A DNA stretch of 64,000 nt from positions 38,426 to 102,425 of the forward strand of contig JAQXKO010000021.1 of the NCBI GenBank assembly GCA_029010495.1, given 5' to 3'. The translations under genes and the position numbers were made by a program. The stretch comes from Clostridiales bacterium. Its GTDB lineage: Bacteria > Bacillota > Clostridia > Lachnospirales > Lachnospiraceae. The notes below the pieces were generated by a model. It was not told where the DNA came from. It ran no database searches and saw only the letters and a list, made by a program, of their open reading frames with translations. This document shows, one piece after another, positions 17,364 through 26,971 of the stretch; the first letter of the stretch is position 1; every line of letters starts with the position of its first letter.

Positions 17364-20300
17364 TTACAATTCTATGATTTTTTCAAGTGAAAATGAATAA
17401 ATTAACAAAGAATTAACTTTTATACCCCTAATTTGCTCAATTGCCCTCGCATACAGCTGCAGCTGTTCCGTATAATGTCCTCTCAGAATCTCCTCACCAT
17501 CATTATCATCAACCTTATCGGTCTTGTAATCAAGCAGTACTGCACCGTCATCAGTTTCATAAAATGCATCAATAACACCCTGTATCATAATCAGCTCAGA
17601 TGATTTATACGTATCGGGCTTAAGCTCACATGCAGGCACACCGATAACAAAAGGCTGTTCCAGGAAAAGTCTGCCCTCTTCATAAGCCCCTCTCATGCCT
17701 GCGGCAGTATCTGTCATCAGGAACCTCTCAATTTTTTTATAATCAACATATTTATTAATTTCCTCAGTAAAAAGACCATTTGCAATCATTTCATCGGCAT
17801 ATTCTTTAAGCTCATCACAGGTAGTATGTCCTGTTTTTATAACATGCTCCATAAACAAATGGTATAATGTACCCCGAAGAGCTCCGGTATTTGTCTTCTC
17901 TTCTGCTTCTTCAATAAAAGAAGGCACGTATTTATTATCGTTCTTTATTGAAGCATCAAACGAAAACAGCTCATTACGTTTATTATCATATTCGTCAATC
18001 TTTTCATGCTTAAGCTCTGACACAGAATATTTTACGGGTACAAATTCGTCATTGTACGGATATCTGTAATCAAAATATTCACTTATTTCCCTGTAGTCAG
18101 GCTTAGTGCTTAATTCATCACAGGTTTCGTCTCTTACTGACTTAAGATCAGAAAAATCAGATACAATACATATATCAAGATAATCTCCGATTACTAAATG
18201 ACCATCATTTACAAGCATATCAAGATTATCTGATTTTAAAAATGCCGGAAGAAGCATTGACAAATAATTATCCGAGCTTATTATATCTGCAAAACTCAAA
18301 TGAGGATTATCTCCCTTTACGCCGACATTACTTATCACATCAGTGTTATCAATCGTTCCTATCATGATAAGCTTCTGCATTGCACGAGTCATTGCCACAT
18401 AAAGAACCCTTATCTCCTCCGCAATGTTTTCCCTTTTAACGGCCTTGGAAACAACCTTATTCTGAAATGTTTTGGACTTGTTTAGAAGCTGCTTATGAAC
18501 ATAGTCAAGAGAAAAGCCCAGATTATCATTAATAATCATACAGCCTTTTTCGTCACTTGTATTAAATGCTTTATCAAGATCTGCAATAATAACAACAGGA
18601 TATTCAAGACCTTTACTGCCGTGAATTGTAAGAATACTTACAAAATCCGCTCCGCTTCCTACATTTGCCTCTCCTTCAGATATTTCATACTTTTTCATAT
18701 TGTCGATATAATGTATAAAAGCGGATATTTCACCTCCGTTACCGTCTTCAAAATTCTTTGCCTTAACATAAAGCATTTCAAGATTGGCAGCTCTTAGCTT
18801 ACCCGCCGGCATAAGAAGTGCAAAGTTGCAATAATCCGTCAGCTGATAAATTGCTGAAATAACCGTTGAGACACCATTTGCCAAAGCAATATCTCTCAAA
18901 ATCTCATAATTACCAAAGAAATGATTGAGCTTCTCGGCCATATCATCATTGTGCGACTGGCAATACCTCTTTGCTATTGTATACATGTAGAGTTTCTCAC
19001 CGTCAGTTATTTCACGCTCGTAAAGCTTAAGTACGGCAAGCTCTTCATCAGTAATGCACTGCGGATATGTCTTTAATACTGCCGTAAACTCAATATCCTT
19101 ATACGGATTATCAATAATTTTAAGATAATTAATTATGTACATTATCTCGGTCGTTGTGAAATAACCTGTTTTTGTATTAACCATTGCCGGTATGCCGTTA
19201 TCAGGCAGATATGTTGCAAGATAAGGAACAACACCCGTCTTACTTCTCGTCAATACAGCTATATCCTTATAGCATGCCCTTCTCTTTTCTCCCTTTTCGT
19301 ATATAAAGAATTCTTCATCATTGACAATTTCATTGATTTTGGCTGCAATCTTATTGCAAACAAGCTCATATTCAGCTTTTTTATCAATATTGTCCTTGTT
19401 TACCAAAATCAGCTCACTGACTGCCTGCAGCCTGTTTTCAAATTCCCTGTAATCAGCGCCGCACACAAGCTCCTGTCCCGAATAATCAATATCCGAGCTT
19501 TCGGCACTCATCAGCTTATAAAAGGCATGATTAACCGTATCAACAATTTTTTTTGAACTTCTGAAGTTTTTATTAAGGCTGATAAGCCTGTCCGTTGCAT
19601 CCTTATCTTCCTCATATGTTCTCATCTTGCTTCTGATAAGCTCCGGCTTTGCCTGTCTGAACTTATAAATACTCTGCTTTACATCACCGACCATAAACAT
19701 GTTTGGTCTGTCATATAATTCACCTGATATACTGCTGAGCAGTTCCTCCTGAATATCATTAGAATCCTGATACTCATCAATCATTATCTGCTCATAATGA
19801 TTCATCAGTTCCTCTCTTACCGCCTGATTATTTTTAATGATTCTCAATGCTTCATGCGCAATATCGGAAAAACCATACATATTCAGCTTTTTTTTGCGTT
19901 TCATAATCTCATGGTAAACATCAAGGCAAACCTCTGACAGCTTTGTAATTATCGCATAAAGCTCCTGATTAATATGTGCCACCTCATCGAGATTATATTC
20001 TTCAAACATTTTTTTAATATTATCAATAAGGCCCTTTGATTTCTTATATCGGTCTCTTGCTTCAGACAGAAAGCGTTTAAGTTCTTCATCCTTCGTATCA
20101 AAGGCATTATTTTTAAATTTTATGCTTGCAAGCTTTAATTTGGTTTCATTAAAGTCAAGCCCCATTAATCCGGTTATTATATCTCCGTCAGCCACCAGAA
20201 GACTTTCAAACTTTTCCTCACCATATTTACGGCATACGGCAATAAGATTGTCAATAGAACAGCTTATGCTTTTAAACATCATATTGACATAATCAATAAA

Positions 20301-20957
20301 ATAATTAACAACGGGCGTGGTAAGCATTTCTTCCCCGGTAAAGCAGCCGTAATTGTCAGGAATACTTTTTATATATTCACGCACATCAACACTGCTTTCC
20401 GATTTTTTAAGAATTTCGTCAATCATTGATTCTATGGCAGAATCATTTTTCGCTCCCGAATATCGATTAACCAGATCAAGGAATAATTTGTCCTTTTTTT
20501 CATAATAGGACATGCAAACGTCCTTTATTGCTTCCTTCTTGATTATTTTTAGCTTTGATTCATCTCCGATTATAAAACCGGGTTCTATTTCGGAGGTATA
20601 GCAATAACTCTTAACAACCTTGCTGCAGAAGCTGTCAATCGTCATAATATCAGAATACAAAACCTTATTTTTCTGTTCAATAATCCTTTTATTATCAGGA
20701 TATTTTTCACAAAGCTCCGAAAGTTTCGACGCAAGACGCTCTTTCATGGTAGCCGCCGCATTCTTGGTAAAGGTTACTACAAGAATCTTATCAATATCAA
20801 TCAGATTTTTCGGGATACTCTCACCAATACCTGTTGTCTGATTAATAATTCTCTGCACAAGTACAGTTGTCTTACCGGAGCCGGCAGCGGCGCCGCATAA
20901 AATATTTGTAATAGGTGCATCTATTACCTCCTGCTGTTTTGGAGTAAACTGTGCCAC
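17364..20957 (-). CDS. addA: ATP-dependent helicase/nuclease subunit A
   Basis: 1197 residues, full length for AddA. Walker A GAAAGSGKTT at about 22-31 and other UvrD-family motifs (DEYQDSN, VGDVKQSIYKFRQA, SILTIHGSKGLEYP, ALYVAMTR-type motif VLYVAMTRA) precede a RecB-type nuclease domain with LRGTLYHLFMEH and LLDYKTDKV. It starts with GTG immediately after the addB stop codon, with GGAGG inside the addB tail. With AddB it resects double-strand ends for RecA-dependent repair, the clostridial counterpart of RecBCD. Confidence 0.96.
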   Translation of the reverse strand: MAQFTPKQQEVIDAPITNILCGAAAGSGKTTVLVQRIINQTTGIGESIPKNLIDIDKILVVTFTKNAAATMKERLASKLSELCEKYPDNKRIIEQKNKVLYSDIMTIDSFCSKVVKSYCYTSEIEPGFIIGDESKLKIIKKEAIKDVCMSYYEKKDKLFLDLVNRYSGAKNDSAIESMIDEILKKSESSVDVREYIKSIPDNYGCFTGEEMLTTPVVNYFIDYVNMMFKSISCSIDNLIAVCRKYGEEKFESLLVADGDIITGLMGLDFNETKLKLASIKFKNNAFDTKDEELKRFLSEARDRYKKSKGLIDNIKKMFEEYNLDEVAHINQELYAIITKLSEVCLDVYHEIMKRKKKLNMYGFSDIAHEALRIIKNNQAVREELMNHYEQIMIDEYQDSNDIQEELLSSISGELYDRPNMFMVGDVKQSIYKFRQAKPELIRSKMRTYEEDKDATDRLISLNKNFRSSKKIVDTVNHAFYKLMSAESSDIDYSGQELVCGADYREFENRLQAVSELILVNKDNIDKKAEYELVCNKIAAKINEIVNDEEFFIYEKGEKRRACYKDIAVLTRSKTGVVPYLATYLPDNGIPAMVNTKTGYFTTTEIMYIINYLKIIDNPYKDIEFTAVLKTYPQCITDEELAVLKLYEREITDGEKLYMYTIAKRYCQSHNDDMAEKLNHFFGNYEILRDIALANGVSTVISAIYQLTDYCNFALLMPAGKLRAANLEMLYVKAKNFEDGNGGEISAFIHYIDNMKKYEISEGEANVGSGADFVSILTIHGSKGLEYPVVIIADLDKAFNTSDEKGCMIINDNLGFSLDYVHKQLLNKSKTFQNKVVSKAVKRENIAEEIRVLYVAMTRAMQKLIMIGTIDNTDVISNVGVKGDNPHLSFADIISSDNYLSMLLPAFLKSDNLDMLVNDGHLVIGDYLDICIVSDFSDLKSVRDETCDELSTKPDYREISEYFDYRYPYNDEFVPVKYSVSELKHEKIDEYDNKRNELFSFDASIKNDNKYVPSFIEEAEEKTNTGALRGTLYHLFMEHVIKTGHTTCDELKEYADEMIANGLFTEEINKYVDYKKIERFLMTDTAAGMRGAYEEGRLFLEQPFVIGVPACELKPDTYKSSELIMIQGVIDAFYETDDGAVLLDYKTDKVDDNDGEEILRGHYTEQLQLYARAIEQIRGIKVNSLLIYSFSLEKIIEL

Positions 20958-23900
20958 TTAACCTTCCTCCTTTTCCGTTTCCATAAGTTCATTATATGCT
21001 TCGATTTCATCAGTAATAAAATTTCTGTATTCAAATTTTGACAGCTTATTATCAAAGCCGCATATACCCCTGTAATTACAGTAATCGCACGACTTACAAA
21101 CCTTATTATCTGACGGATTTACCGATATATTGCCCGAAAGTATATCTTTTGAGAATTCCCTGACCTTTTTTAATGCATGGCCGGTAACAACAGCCATGGA
21201 AGCATCATCAATCCATCTGGTCATATTTGTCTTTTTCCTGTCAATGTCCCCATCTTTTTTTGTACCGTATTTTATTACCGGTGAGTCATAACCGGCTGTT
21301 CTGATTCCGTCAGTAAACGCTCCCCTGTCAAGACCGCCGATGTTAATATCACTGAACACACCCAGACCTACAGGCTTCAAAGCCTTCAGCTTTTCATCAA
21401 CAGCCACATCCTCTTTTTTATCTAATACAGGATTGTCCACATGCTGATAAAACATATTGGCTGATATCGGATTGTCAAACAACTCCATAGCAGCATTCAT
21501 ATATACGGGAAGCTGAAGGGATATGCCCTCTAAAAGAGCTGCATAAGAAAAGTCCTGACTGCCTGTTTTATAGTCGACAATCTTAATTCTGCTGCATTCG
21601 TCATTTCTTAATATATCTATCCTGTCGATAACACCGCTCAGGTCATAATTTACACCTGATAAAGAAATATTCTTTTCAAACAATTCCGGCTTGTAATCAC
21701 CTGATTTCAGCTGTCTGAAAATAGCTTTTGAAGTTATCTCCATAACAGTTTCCATACGTTCTGCAAAAAACTCCAGACGTTCATCCTCAAAATAAAGACC
21801 GTCCTGATATTCATTTACCGCCCTGCTTATACAGGATATACCGTTTTCTACGACTTCCTCCTCGGACAATGAATCATATTCGTCTTTTTTATCGCTCAGA
21901 TATTTCCCAAAGCTTGAAAGAGCCTTATGAAAGATATTACCGAAATCAATGCTTCCGGGTTCTGCTTCATAGTTTTCTATAAGACCCAGTCCGTATCGGA
22001 TAAAAAATTTATAATGGCATGAGGCATATTCCTCAAGCTTTGTAACACTGCCCTTTAAAATTTCTCCATACAGCTTAAGAGCAATTTTATCTGATAAAGC
22101 AGTAACAGGTTCACATATCATAAGCTTCATCTTATCAATATCACTGTTTTTATAACCGCCAATATCTTCATAATAAGCTTTAAGCTTATAATACAGCTCA
22201 TCCCTGTTATCATCATGGCCGACGAAATACGAAAAACCGTTGTCAAAGCCGATTTTTTCACTGAGTGTATCATGCATCTCATTTATTTTTATCTCAGGGA
22301 AAATATTTTTTATCTGTCCCAGAATGTAAGAAGGTCGAAGCTCATTACCTTCATTATCAACATTGATATAGCTCAAGTAAAGCTTATCCAATGGCTTTGA
22401 AAGAGCTAGATATACATAAAACTCCTCCCTGTAAGGATCATTTTTAATAACCGGTGACAGCTCTACGCCGTTCTTTTTAAGTATTTCCTTGTCATCTGAA
22501 CTAAATATGATGCCATTCCTGCCTACCTCAGGAATAACACCTTCATTAACTCCCAGGAAGAAAAGAGCCTTTATGTCTTTAAGCCTGGTACGCTTTACGT
22601 CACCTATCGTTACGACATCAGTTGATTCAGGTATCATTCCAAGCTTCAGCTTTTTAATTCCCATCATAAATAAATCGTCAAATTCCTTGTATGACACAGG
22701 TGTACCGTCATTAAGCTCTGCAATACGTTCCAGCACCTTTATGACCTCCGTATATACCTTGTCATATTCGGTTGCCATGGCTTCCTTATCATAAAGCCTC
22801 ACTCCTTCGAAATCAGTTACAATGTTTTTAAGCTTTTCCTCAACATTAAAGCTTTCCAGAAACTCATAAAGTGACTTTATAAATTCTTTAATTGACAGCT
22901 TATCAAGTTTGGCGGGAAGCATGGATATTTTCTCAACAAGTGATGCCCTTAGCTCATTAATTTTGTCAATATCGATAGTTCCTTTTATTCTTAAGGTATA
23001 GGTAAATGGACTCGCATATCTTTTTCGTCCCCTGTAATTGTAGCTTGACAGATAATTATCAAACTCACATACAGTTTTAAAATCAAAACCCGCAAGAGGC
23101 GATTTAATAAAGTTAACGACAGCCTCTCTCGAATAATCGGAATCAATTACTTTTATTGCATTATGAATAAACGAAATCAATATGTTTTTATCTACACATC
23201 TTGTTTCGTCAATATAATAATTAATATTGTAATCGGTCAACGCAGCCTTCAGATATATGCCATAGCTGTCAATATCTCCGCATATTATGGCAACATCCCT
23301 AAAATGGTAATTATTATTTCTCAACAAATCACTAATCATTGCAGCAGCATGATATGATTCTTCTCTTATACCGGAAAAAGAATTAATGTATATTCCTTCA
23401 CACTCCTTCTGCTTTGAATATACTGTTCTGAAAATATTACTGCTGAGTGCTTTTATCGAATTGACATTTGTACAATATTCATCAAAATCAATTATTCGGG
23501 CATATAAGCCGTTGTCGTTTGCAATCTTTGTAAGCTTTGACAATACCTCCGCAGACATTGAAAAAATACCCTTGTAATTTCCGTAATCCTCTGCAGAAAC
23601 AAAATCACCGTGTTTTAAGGACTTATCAGCGCATAATGAAACATACACATCGGAGCATACTCCGAAAATATGCTCCAGAAATGCATACTGTACAGGAGTA
23701 AAACCGGTAAATCCGTCAAGGATGATGATGCTGTTCTTTAATATGTCTGAGGTATTGATATGTCTGAAGCATAACTCATCGAGACTCTCGGCTGTAGTGT
23801 ACACGCCTTCAATCTTCTTAAGAAATTCCCTGTAAATCAGAGCGATATCCCTTCTCTTATAGCTTAACAGGCTGTTATCCTCCTCTTCAGGCATAAGCAT

Positions 23901-24308
23901 ATCATATGTAATCATATATGACATAAGCTCAGATATACAGGATTTAATTTCATCCACAAAGCTTATGCTGTTATCTTTTTTTCTGTATACATACAGTTGC
24001 TCGCAGTTTTCACGCAGGATTGTTTTAATAAGCATGGTTTTACCCATATCATCAAGTATTGGATAAGCTTTATCATTTGCCTCCTCCATGATTCTGTATG
24101 CAAGTCTTGTGAAGCTTAAAACCTCAATATTCATTATGCCGTGGCCCGAAGACATCTTTACAAGATCTGTTTCTGTTTTTAATGCAAACTGTTCCGGCAC
24201 AATCATAATTACGGTTTTTTTCTCATTTTCCGCAAATTCAAGTGCTTTTTTACAAAGAAAGGTTGATTTGCCGGAATTGGCCTGACCTAATAAATAATAA
24301 ACACTCAT
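20958..24308 (-). CDS. addB: ATP-dependent helicase/deoxyribonuclease subunit B
   Basis: 1116 residues. An N-terminal Walker A (GQANSGKST, residues 8-16) heads an inactivated helicase-like region used for Chi recognition in the family. The C-terminal nuclease domain has KIVDYKTGS. The iron-sulfur cluster cysteines are present: one in YASCHYKFF and three in CKSCDYCNYRGIC. The cluster staples the nuclease domain to the protein. addA follows without a gap, so the two are translationally coupled. The start at 24308 has an AGGAGG site. Confidence 0.95.
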   Translation of the reverse strand: MSVYYLLGQANSGKSTFLCKKALEFAENEKKTVIMIVPEQFALKTETDLVKMSSGHGIMNIEVLSFTRLAYRIMEEANDKAYPILDDMGKTMLIKTILRENCEQLYVYRKKDNSISFVDEIKSCISELMSYMITYDMLMPEEEDNSLLSYKRRDIALIYREFLKKIEGVYTTAESLDELCFRHINTSDILKNSIIILDGFTGFTPVQYAFLEHIFGVCSDVYVSLCADKSLKHGDFVSAEDYGNYKGIFSMSAEVLSKLTKIANDNGLYARIIDFDEYCTNVNSIKALSSNIFRTVYSKQKECEGIYINSFSGIREESYHAAAMISDLLRNNNYHFRDVAIICGDIDSYGIYLKAALTDYNINYYIDETRCVDKNILISFIHNAIKVIDSDYSREAVVNFIKSPLAGFDFKTVCEFDNYLSSYNYRGRKRYASPFTYTLRIKGTIDIDKINELRASLVEKISMLPAKLDKLSIKEFIKSLYEFLESFNVEEKLKNIVTDFEGVRLYDKEAMATEYDKVYTEVIKVLERIAELNDGTPVSYKEFDDLFMMGIKKLKLGMIPESTDVVTIGDVKRTRLKDIKALFFLGVNEGVIPEVGRNGIIFSSDDKEILKKNGVELSPVIKNDPYREEFYVYLALSKPLDKLYLSYINVDNEGNELRPSYILGQIKNIFPEIKINEMHDTLSEKIGFDNGFSYFVGHDDNRDELYYKLKAYYEDIGGYKNSDIDKMKLMICEPVTALSDKIALKLYGEILKGSVTKLEEYASCHYKFFIRYGLGLIENYEAEPGSIDFGNIFHKALSSFGKYLSDKKDEYDSLSEEEVVENGISCISRAVNEYQDGLYFEDERLEFFAERMETVMEITSKAIFRQLKSGDYKPELFEKNISLSGVNYDLSGVIDRIDILRNDECSRIKIVDYKTGSQDFSYAALLEGISLQLPVYMNAAMELFDNPISANMFYQHVDNPVLDKKEDVAVDEKLKALKPVGLGVFSDINIGGLDRGAFTDGIRTAGYDSPVIKYGTKKDGDIDRKKTNMTRWIDDASMAVVTGHALKKVREFSKDILSGNISVNPSDNKVCKSCDYCNYRGICGFDNKLSKFEYRNFITDEIEAYNELMETEKEEG

Positions 24309-24374
24309 AAAAACCTCCTGTATGGTAATATTAAAAAAAGATAAGTCATAATATATAAAAAAAGACTAAAAGCC

Positions 24375-24809
24375 ATGACAAAAATATTAGTTATCAAACG
24401 AAAGAAAATTTATATGTATGTGATTGCAATTGCACTTGCGGTTTTACTCTTATTGTTACTGATAAACGGGAAATCAGACAAACCTGCAAACAGCAGCTTA
24501 ATTGATTTTACTGCCGAAAACGATACATATATTCCGGGCGTATATAAAACAAAATTAACTCTCGGTGATTACAATACGGAATTATATATATACGTAGATA
24601 ATAACAGGGTTAAAAAGCTGACTTTGGAGGATGATAATTCATTCATAAAAACTCTTTATCCTCTTGCAGAGCAGACGGTTGCATCAATCAATAACGAATT
24701 GGATACAAAATCATTTTCCGAACTTCTTACAAAGACAGATACATCATATACCGAGGAGCTTATTCTGAGCTCTGCAAAGGAAGCCCTCGAAAATACCGCA
24801 GCCGAATAG
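24375..24809 (+). CDS. Small membrane-anchored protein of unknown function
   Basis: 144 residues. A basic N-terminus (KRKK) and one transmembrane helix (about 14-32) are followed by an external domain beginning near residue 42. Its YIPGVYKTKLTLGDYNTELYI-type segment, a G-Y followed by alternating strands and then IYVDNNRVKKL, loosely recalls FMN-binding or lipoprotein DUF folds, but I do not recognise the family. No strong ribosome-binding site precedes 24375; an ATG at 24414 is an alternative. It is divergent from addB and ends at a clear terminator, so it is probably real and transcribed alone. Confidence 0.6.
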   Translation: MTKILVIKRKKIYMYVIAIALAVLLLLLLINGKSDKPANSSLIDFTAENDTYIPGVYKTKLTLGDYNTELYIYVDNNRVKKLTLEDDNSFIKTLYPLAEQTVASINNELDTKSFSELLTKTDTSYTEELILSSAKEALENTAAE

Positions 24810-24819
24810 CAAATCAGAC

Positions 24820-24851
24820 AATCCATAGCCGCTAAGGTTATGGATTTTTTT
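24820..24851 (+). terminator. Terminator after the small membrane protein
   Basis: AATCCATAGCC and GGTTATGGATT pair around a GCTAA loop, followed by seven T. It starts 11 bp after the stop codon. Confidence 0.85.
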
Positions 24852-24896
24852 ATTATAAATTAATATATGTACATTTTTATGGACTTATAAAAAAAA

Positions 24897-25070
24897 TACC
24901 CGGTTATGGATCTGTATTTTGATTCCTGACCAAAAGTCAGGTGGGCAACCGCATGAATACTTCAGCCTTCCACTGGATAAATAAATGAGGCCTGACATCC
25001 GCATCAGATATAGGAATCCCTTTTAATAAGTGTAGGATCAAAATAAACAGAAAACCATATTTTCCGGGTA
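24897..25070 (+). ncRNA. ssrS: Candidate 6S RNA (RNA polymerase regulator)
   Basis: A gene-free segment of about 174 bases that folds as one long interrupted hairpin. The closing stem pairs ACCCGG with CCGGGT, ATGG with CCAT, CTGT with ACAG, and TATTTTGAT with ATCAAAATA. An internal hairpin CCTGAC-CAAAA-GTCAGG follows on the 5' side. The segment GCATGAATACTT followed by CCACTG resembles my recollection of Bacillus subtilis 6S-1 RNA, which fixes the plus strand. 6S RNA mimics an open promoter and binds RNA polymerase. A TATAAA at 24886-24891 could be its -10 box. No database comparison was possible. Confidence 0.62.
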
Positions 25071-25167
25071 ATTTTATTATACTATTTTTTTATGATTATA
25101 TCAATATATAAGTATCGTTTTTTTAAATATTTTCAAGCATTATAAGATGTAAAATGTTATTGTGTTT

Positions 25168-25530
25168 TCACCTCCATATTGTATGTAAAACAGTCCCTGA
25201 CAGAGCACCTGAAATCATGGAAAGCACTCTGAGATAATGGATACCTTCTATTTGATTTTTAGTAACAAGACTTACAAGTAATAATACAACCGATAATATT
25301 ACTGCAAATATTGAAGAATAAAAAAATGATTTTATTAATAACCTGCTGTCATTGTCTTTCGTGCTGATTATTCCGAGAATAATTCCTATTATTACATATA
25401 CCGCAAATCCGGCAATATTTTCCGATAATCCGTATAAATCAAGCTTATACATAATTAATGCACCAAACGAACAGAAAATTAAGTATATTATTATTGCTTT
25501 AATTAAAAATGATTTAATACCCGCAAACAT
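25168..25530 (-). CDS. TIGR04086-type four-helix membrane protein
   Basis: 120 residues with four predicted transmembrane helices (about 7-27, 37-57, 67-87, 98-118) and short loops. Size, helix pattern and a conserved-looking SGALSGT motif near the C-terminus fit the TIGR04086/YrzE family of Firmicutes, whose function is unknown. The start at 25530 has GAGGAGG upstream. In clostridia such genes often sit near yajC and tgt, as here, about 1.1 kb away. It is divergent from the PHP gene. Confidence 0.65.
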   Translation of the reverse strand: MFAGIKSFLIKAIIIYLIFCSFGALIMYKLDLYGLSENIAGFAVYVIIGIILGIISTKDNDSRLLIKSFFYSSIFAVILSVVLLLVSLVTKNQIEGIHYLRVLSMISGALSGTVLHTIWR

Positions 25531-25727
25531 AAAGCCTCCTCAAATTTGTTTTATATATCTTATGTATAGCAGTCCATGTATATAACATTTTTTTTATTTA
25601 CCGGCAAAATTATATTAATAATAACGAAATCATTTTCAGATGATGTTCTTCTCATTCAATCAACTATTTACACTGTTATTCATATGTGATAATATTCATG
25701 TATTATTTATATTCCGGAGGCTTTGTT
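25531..25727. other. Divergent intergenic region
   Basis: About 197 AT-rich bases between two divergent genes. A plus-strand promoter-like TTTACA-17 bp-TAATAT (25667-25695) points to the PHP gene. For the minus-strand gene only weak TATA-rich stretches are seen, with no good -35 box. No hairpin or known riboswitch was found. Confidence 0.4.
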
Positions 25728-26588
25728 ATGAAAACAATTGATTTACATGTACACAGCAATGCATCTGACGGTTCATATGAGCCTGCCACGCTTACCGGGC
25801 TTGCCATAGAAGCCGGATTATCTGCCTATGCACTTACTGACCATGACAATACAAACGGCATAAAAGAGGCTCAGGATGCGTCTTTTGACGGCGACAGACA
25901 GCTTATTGAAGTAATACCGGGTGTTGAGATATCGTCCGGCTACAAAGGTCGTGACATCCACATACTCGGCTTATATATTGACCCGGAGAATCAAAAACTA
26001 AATGAAGCTCTTGCATTGACAAGAAAAAGACGCGATGAAAGAAATCATAAAATGGTTGAACGTCTGAATAAAGACGGCTATATTTTTGATTATGATGAAT
26101 TGTTGTTCGGTAATCCTTCCACAATTATTACAAGAGGTCATTTTTCAAGGCTTCTTGTTGAAAAGGGCTATGCTCGGGACAGGGCTGATTCATTTGCACG
26201 CTTTCTGAATAAAGAAAGCAGATATTTTGTCCAAAGAGAATATATTAATTTTGAAGAAACAGTAAAGTTAATTCACGATGCAGGCGGAATATGTATTCTC
26301 GCACATCCGCTTTTATATAATTATAATGTACGTCAGATTGATGAGCTGGTAAAAAGCTTTAAGGATTGCAGCGGTGACGGTATTGAAGCAATTTACAGCT
26401 CCAACAAAGCAGATGATGAACATTTTGTTCGTTCCCTTGCTTCAAAATATGACCTGATAATAAGCGGAGGAACTGATTTTCATGGTGCCTGCAAACCGGA
26501 TTTAAAAATCGGTACCGGTAAAGGAAACATGTCCATACCATATGAAATACTTGAAAATATTAAATTCAGGCTTAATAAGCTTAACTAA
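25728..26588 (+). CDS. PHP-domain phosphoesterase (RNase AM / YciV-TrpH type)
   Basis: 286 residues from 25728, which has GGAGG 7 bases upstream; the earlier ATG has no site. Metal-binding PHP motifs are HVHSNASDGS (1), LTDHDN (2), EVIPGVEISS (3), LAHP and GTDFHG (4). The family includes the 5'-3' exonuclease/nucleoside 3',5'-bisphosphatase RNase AM, which trims 5' ends of rRNA and recycles pAp. It is a stand-alone plus-strand gene ending at a shared bidirectional terminator. Other PHP phosphatases cannot be ruled out. Confidence 0.82.
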   Translation: MKTIDLHVHSNASDGSYEPATLTGLAIEAGLSAYALTDHDNTNGIKEAQDASFDGDRQLIEVIPGVEISSGYKGRDIHILGLYIDPENQKLNEALALTRKRRDERNHKMVERLNKDGYIFDYDELLFGNPSTIITRGHFSRLLVEKGYARDRADSFARFLNKESRYFVQREYINFEETVKLIHDAGGICILAHPLLYNYNVRQIDELVKSFKDCSGDGIEAIYSSNKADDEHFVRSLASKYDLIISGGTDFHGACKPDLKIGTGKGNMSIPYEILENIKFRLNKLN

Positions 26589-26607
26589 TATACTCAGATA
26601 AAACAAA

Positions 26608-26638
26608 AAGGCTCAGACACCTAAAGTATCTGAGCCAT
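26608..26638. terminator. Bidirectional terminator between the PHP gene and yajC
   Basis: GGCTCAGACAC and GTATCTGAGCC pair (one G-T type mismatch) around a short loop. The minus strand continues as CTTTTTGTTTT, and the plus strand as ATAATTT. The two convergent genes share it. Confidence 0.85.
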
Positions 26639-26644
26639 AATTTA

Positions 26645-26947
26645 TTAATTGTCTTTATTTGCCTTTTCAATCTCAACTATTGCTGCTTTTTTCATAGGAA
26701 TACGACAATTCTTATTATTACCAAATTCAACGATTACAATCTCATCCATTATGTCAATTATTACACCGTAGAAGCCTGCTGTTGTAAGAACACTGTCTCC
26801 TATCTCCATGGAATCCATAAGTGCCTGCTGCTTCTGCTGCTGTTTTTTCTGTGGCTTAAATAACATAAAATAAAAAAACACACCAATGATTACAACATAA
26901 ATAACAAGTGTTAAGAATGCACCGCTTGCATTGCTTGCTAATAACAT
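26645..26947 (-). CDS. yajC: Preprotein translocase subunit YajC
   Basis: 100 residues: a single N-terminal transmembrane helix (about 10-28), the family hallmark FMLFKPQKKQQQKQ, and a cytoplasmic domain with IGDSVLTTAGFYGVI. YajC is the small accessory protein of the SecDF-YajC complex and supports protein export. It lies 24 bp below tgt, the conserved tgt-yajC order of many bacteria. secD and secF are not in the window. Confidence 0.95.
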   Translation of the reverse strand: MLLASNASGAFLTLVIYVVIIGVFFYFMLFKPQKKQQQKQQALMDSMEIGDSVLTTAGFYGVIIDIMDEIVIVEFGNNKNCRIPMKKAAIVEIEKANKDN

Positions 26948-26971
26948 ATTAAAACCTCCGAAAATATAAAA

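Noticed and set aside
24897..25070. Cobalamin-type riboswitch suggested by AGCC...CCACTG
   Set aside because: The conserved B12-box context and core helices are absent, and the neighbouring genes have no link to cobalamin. The long closing stem fits 6S RNA better.
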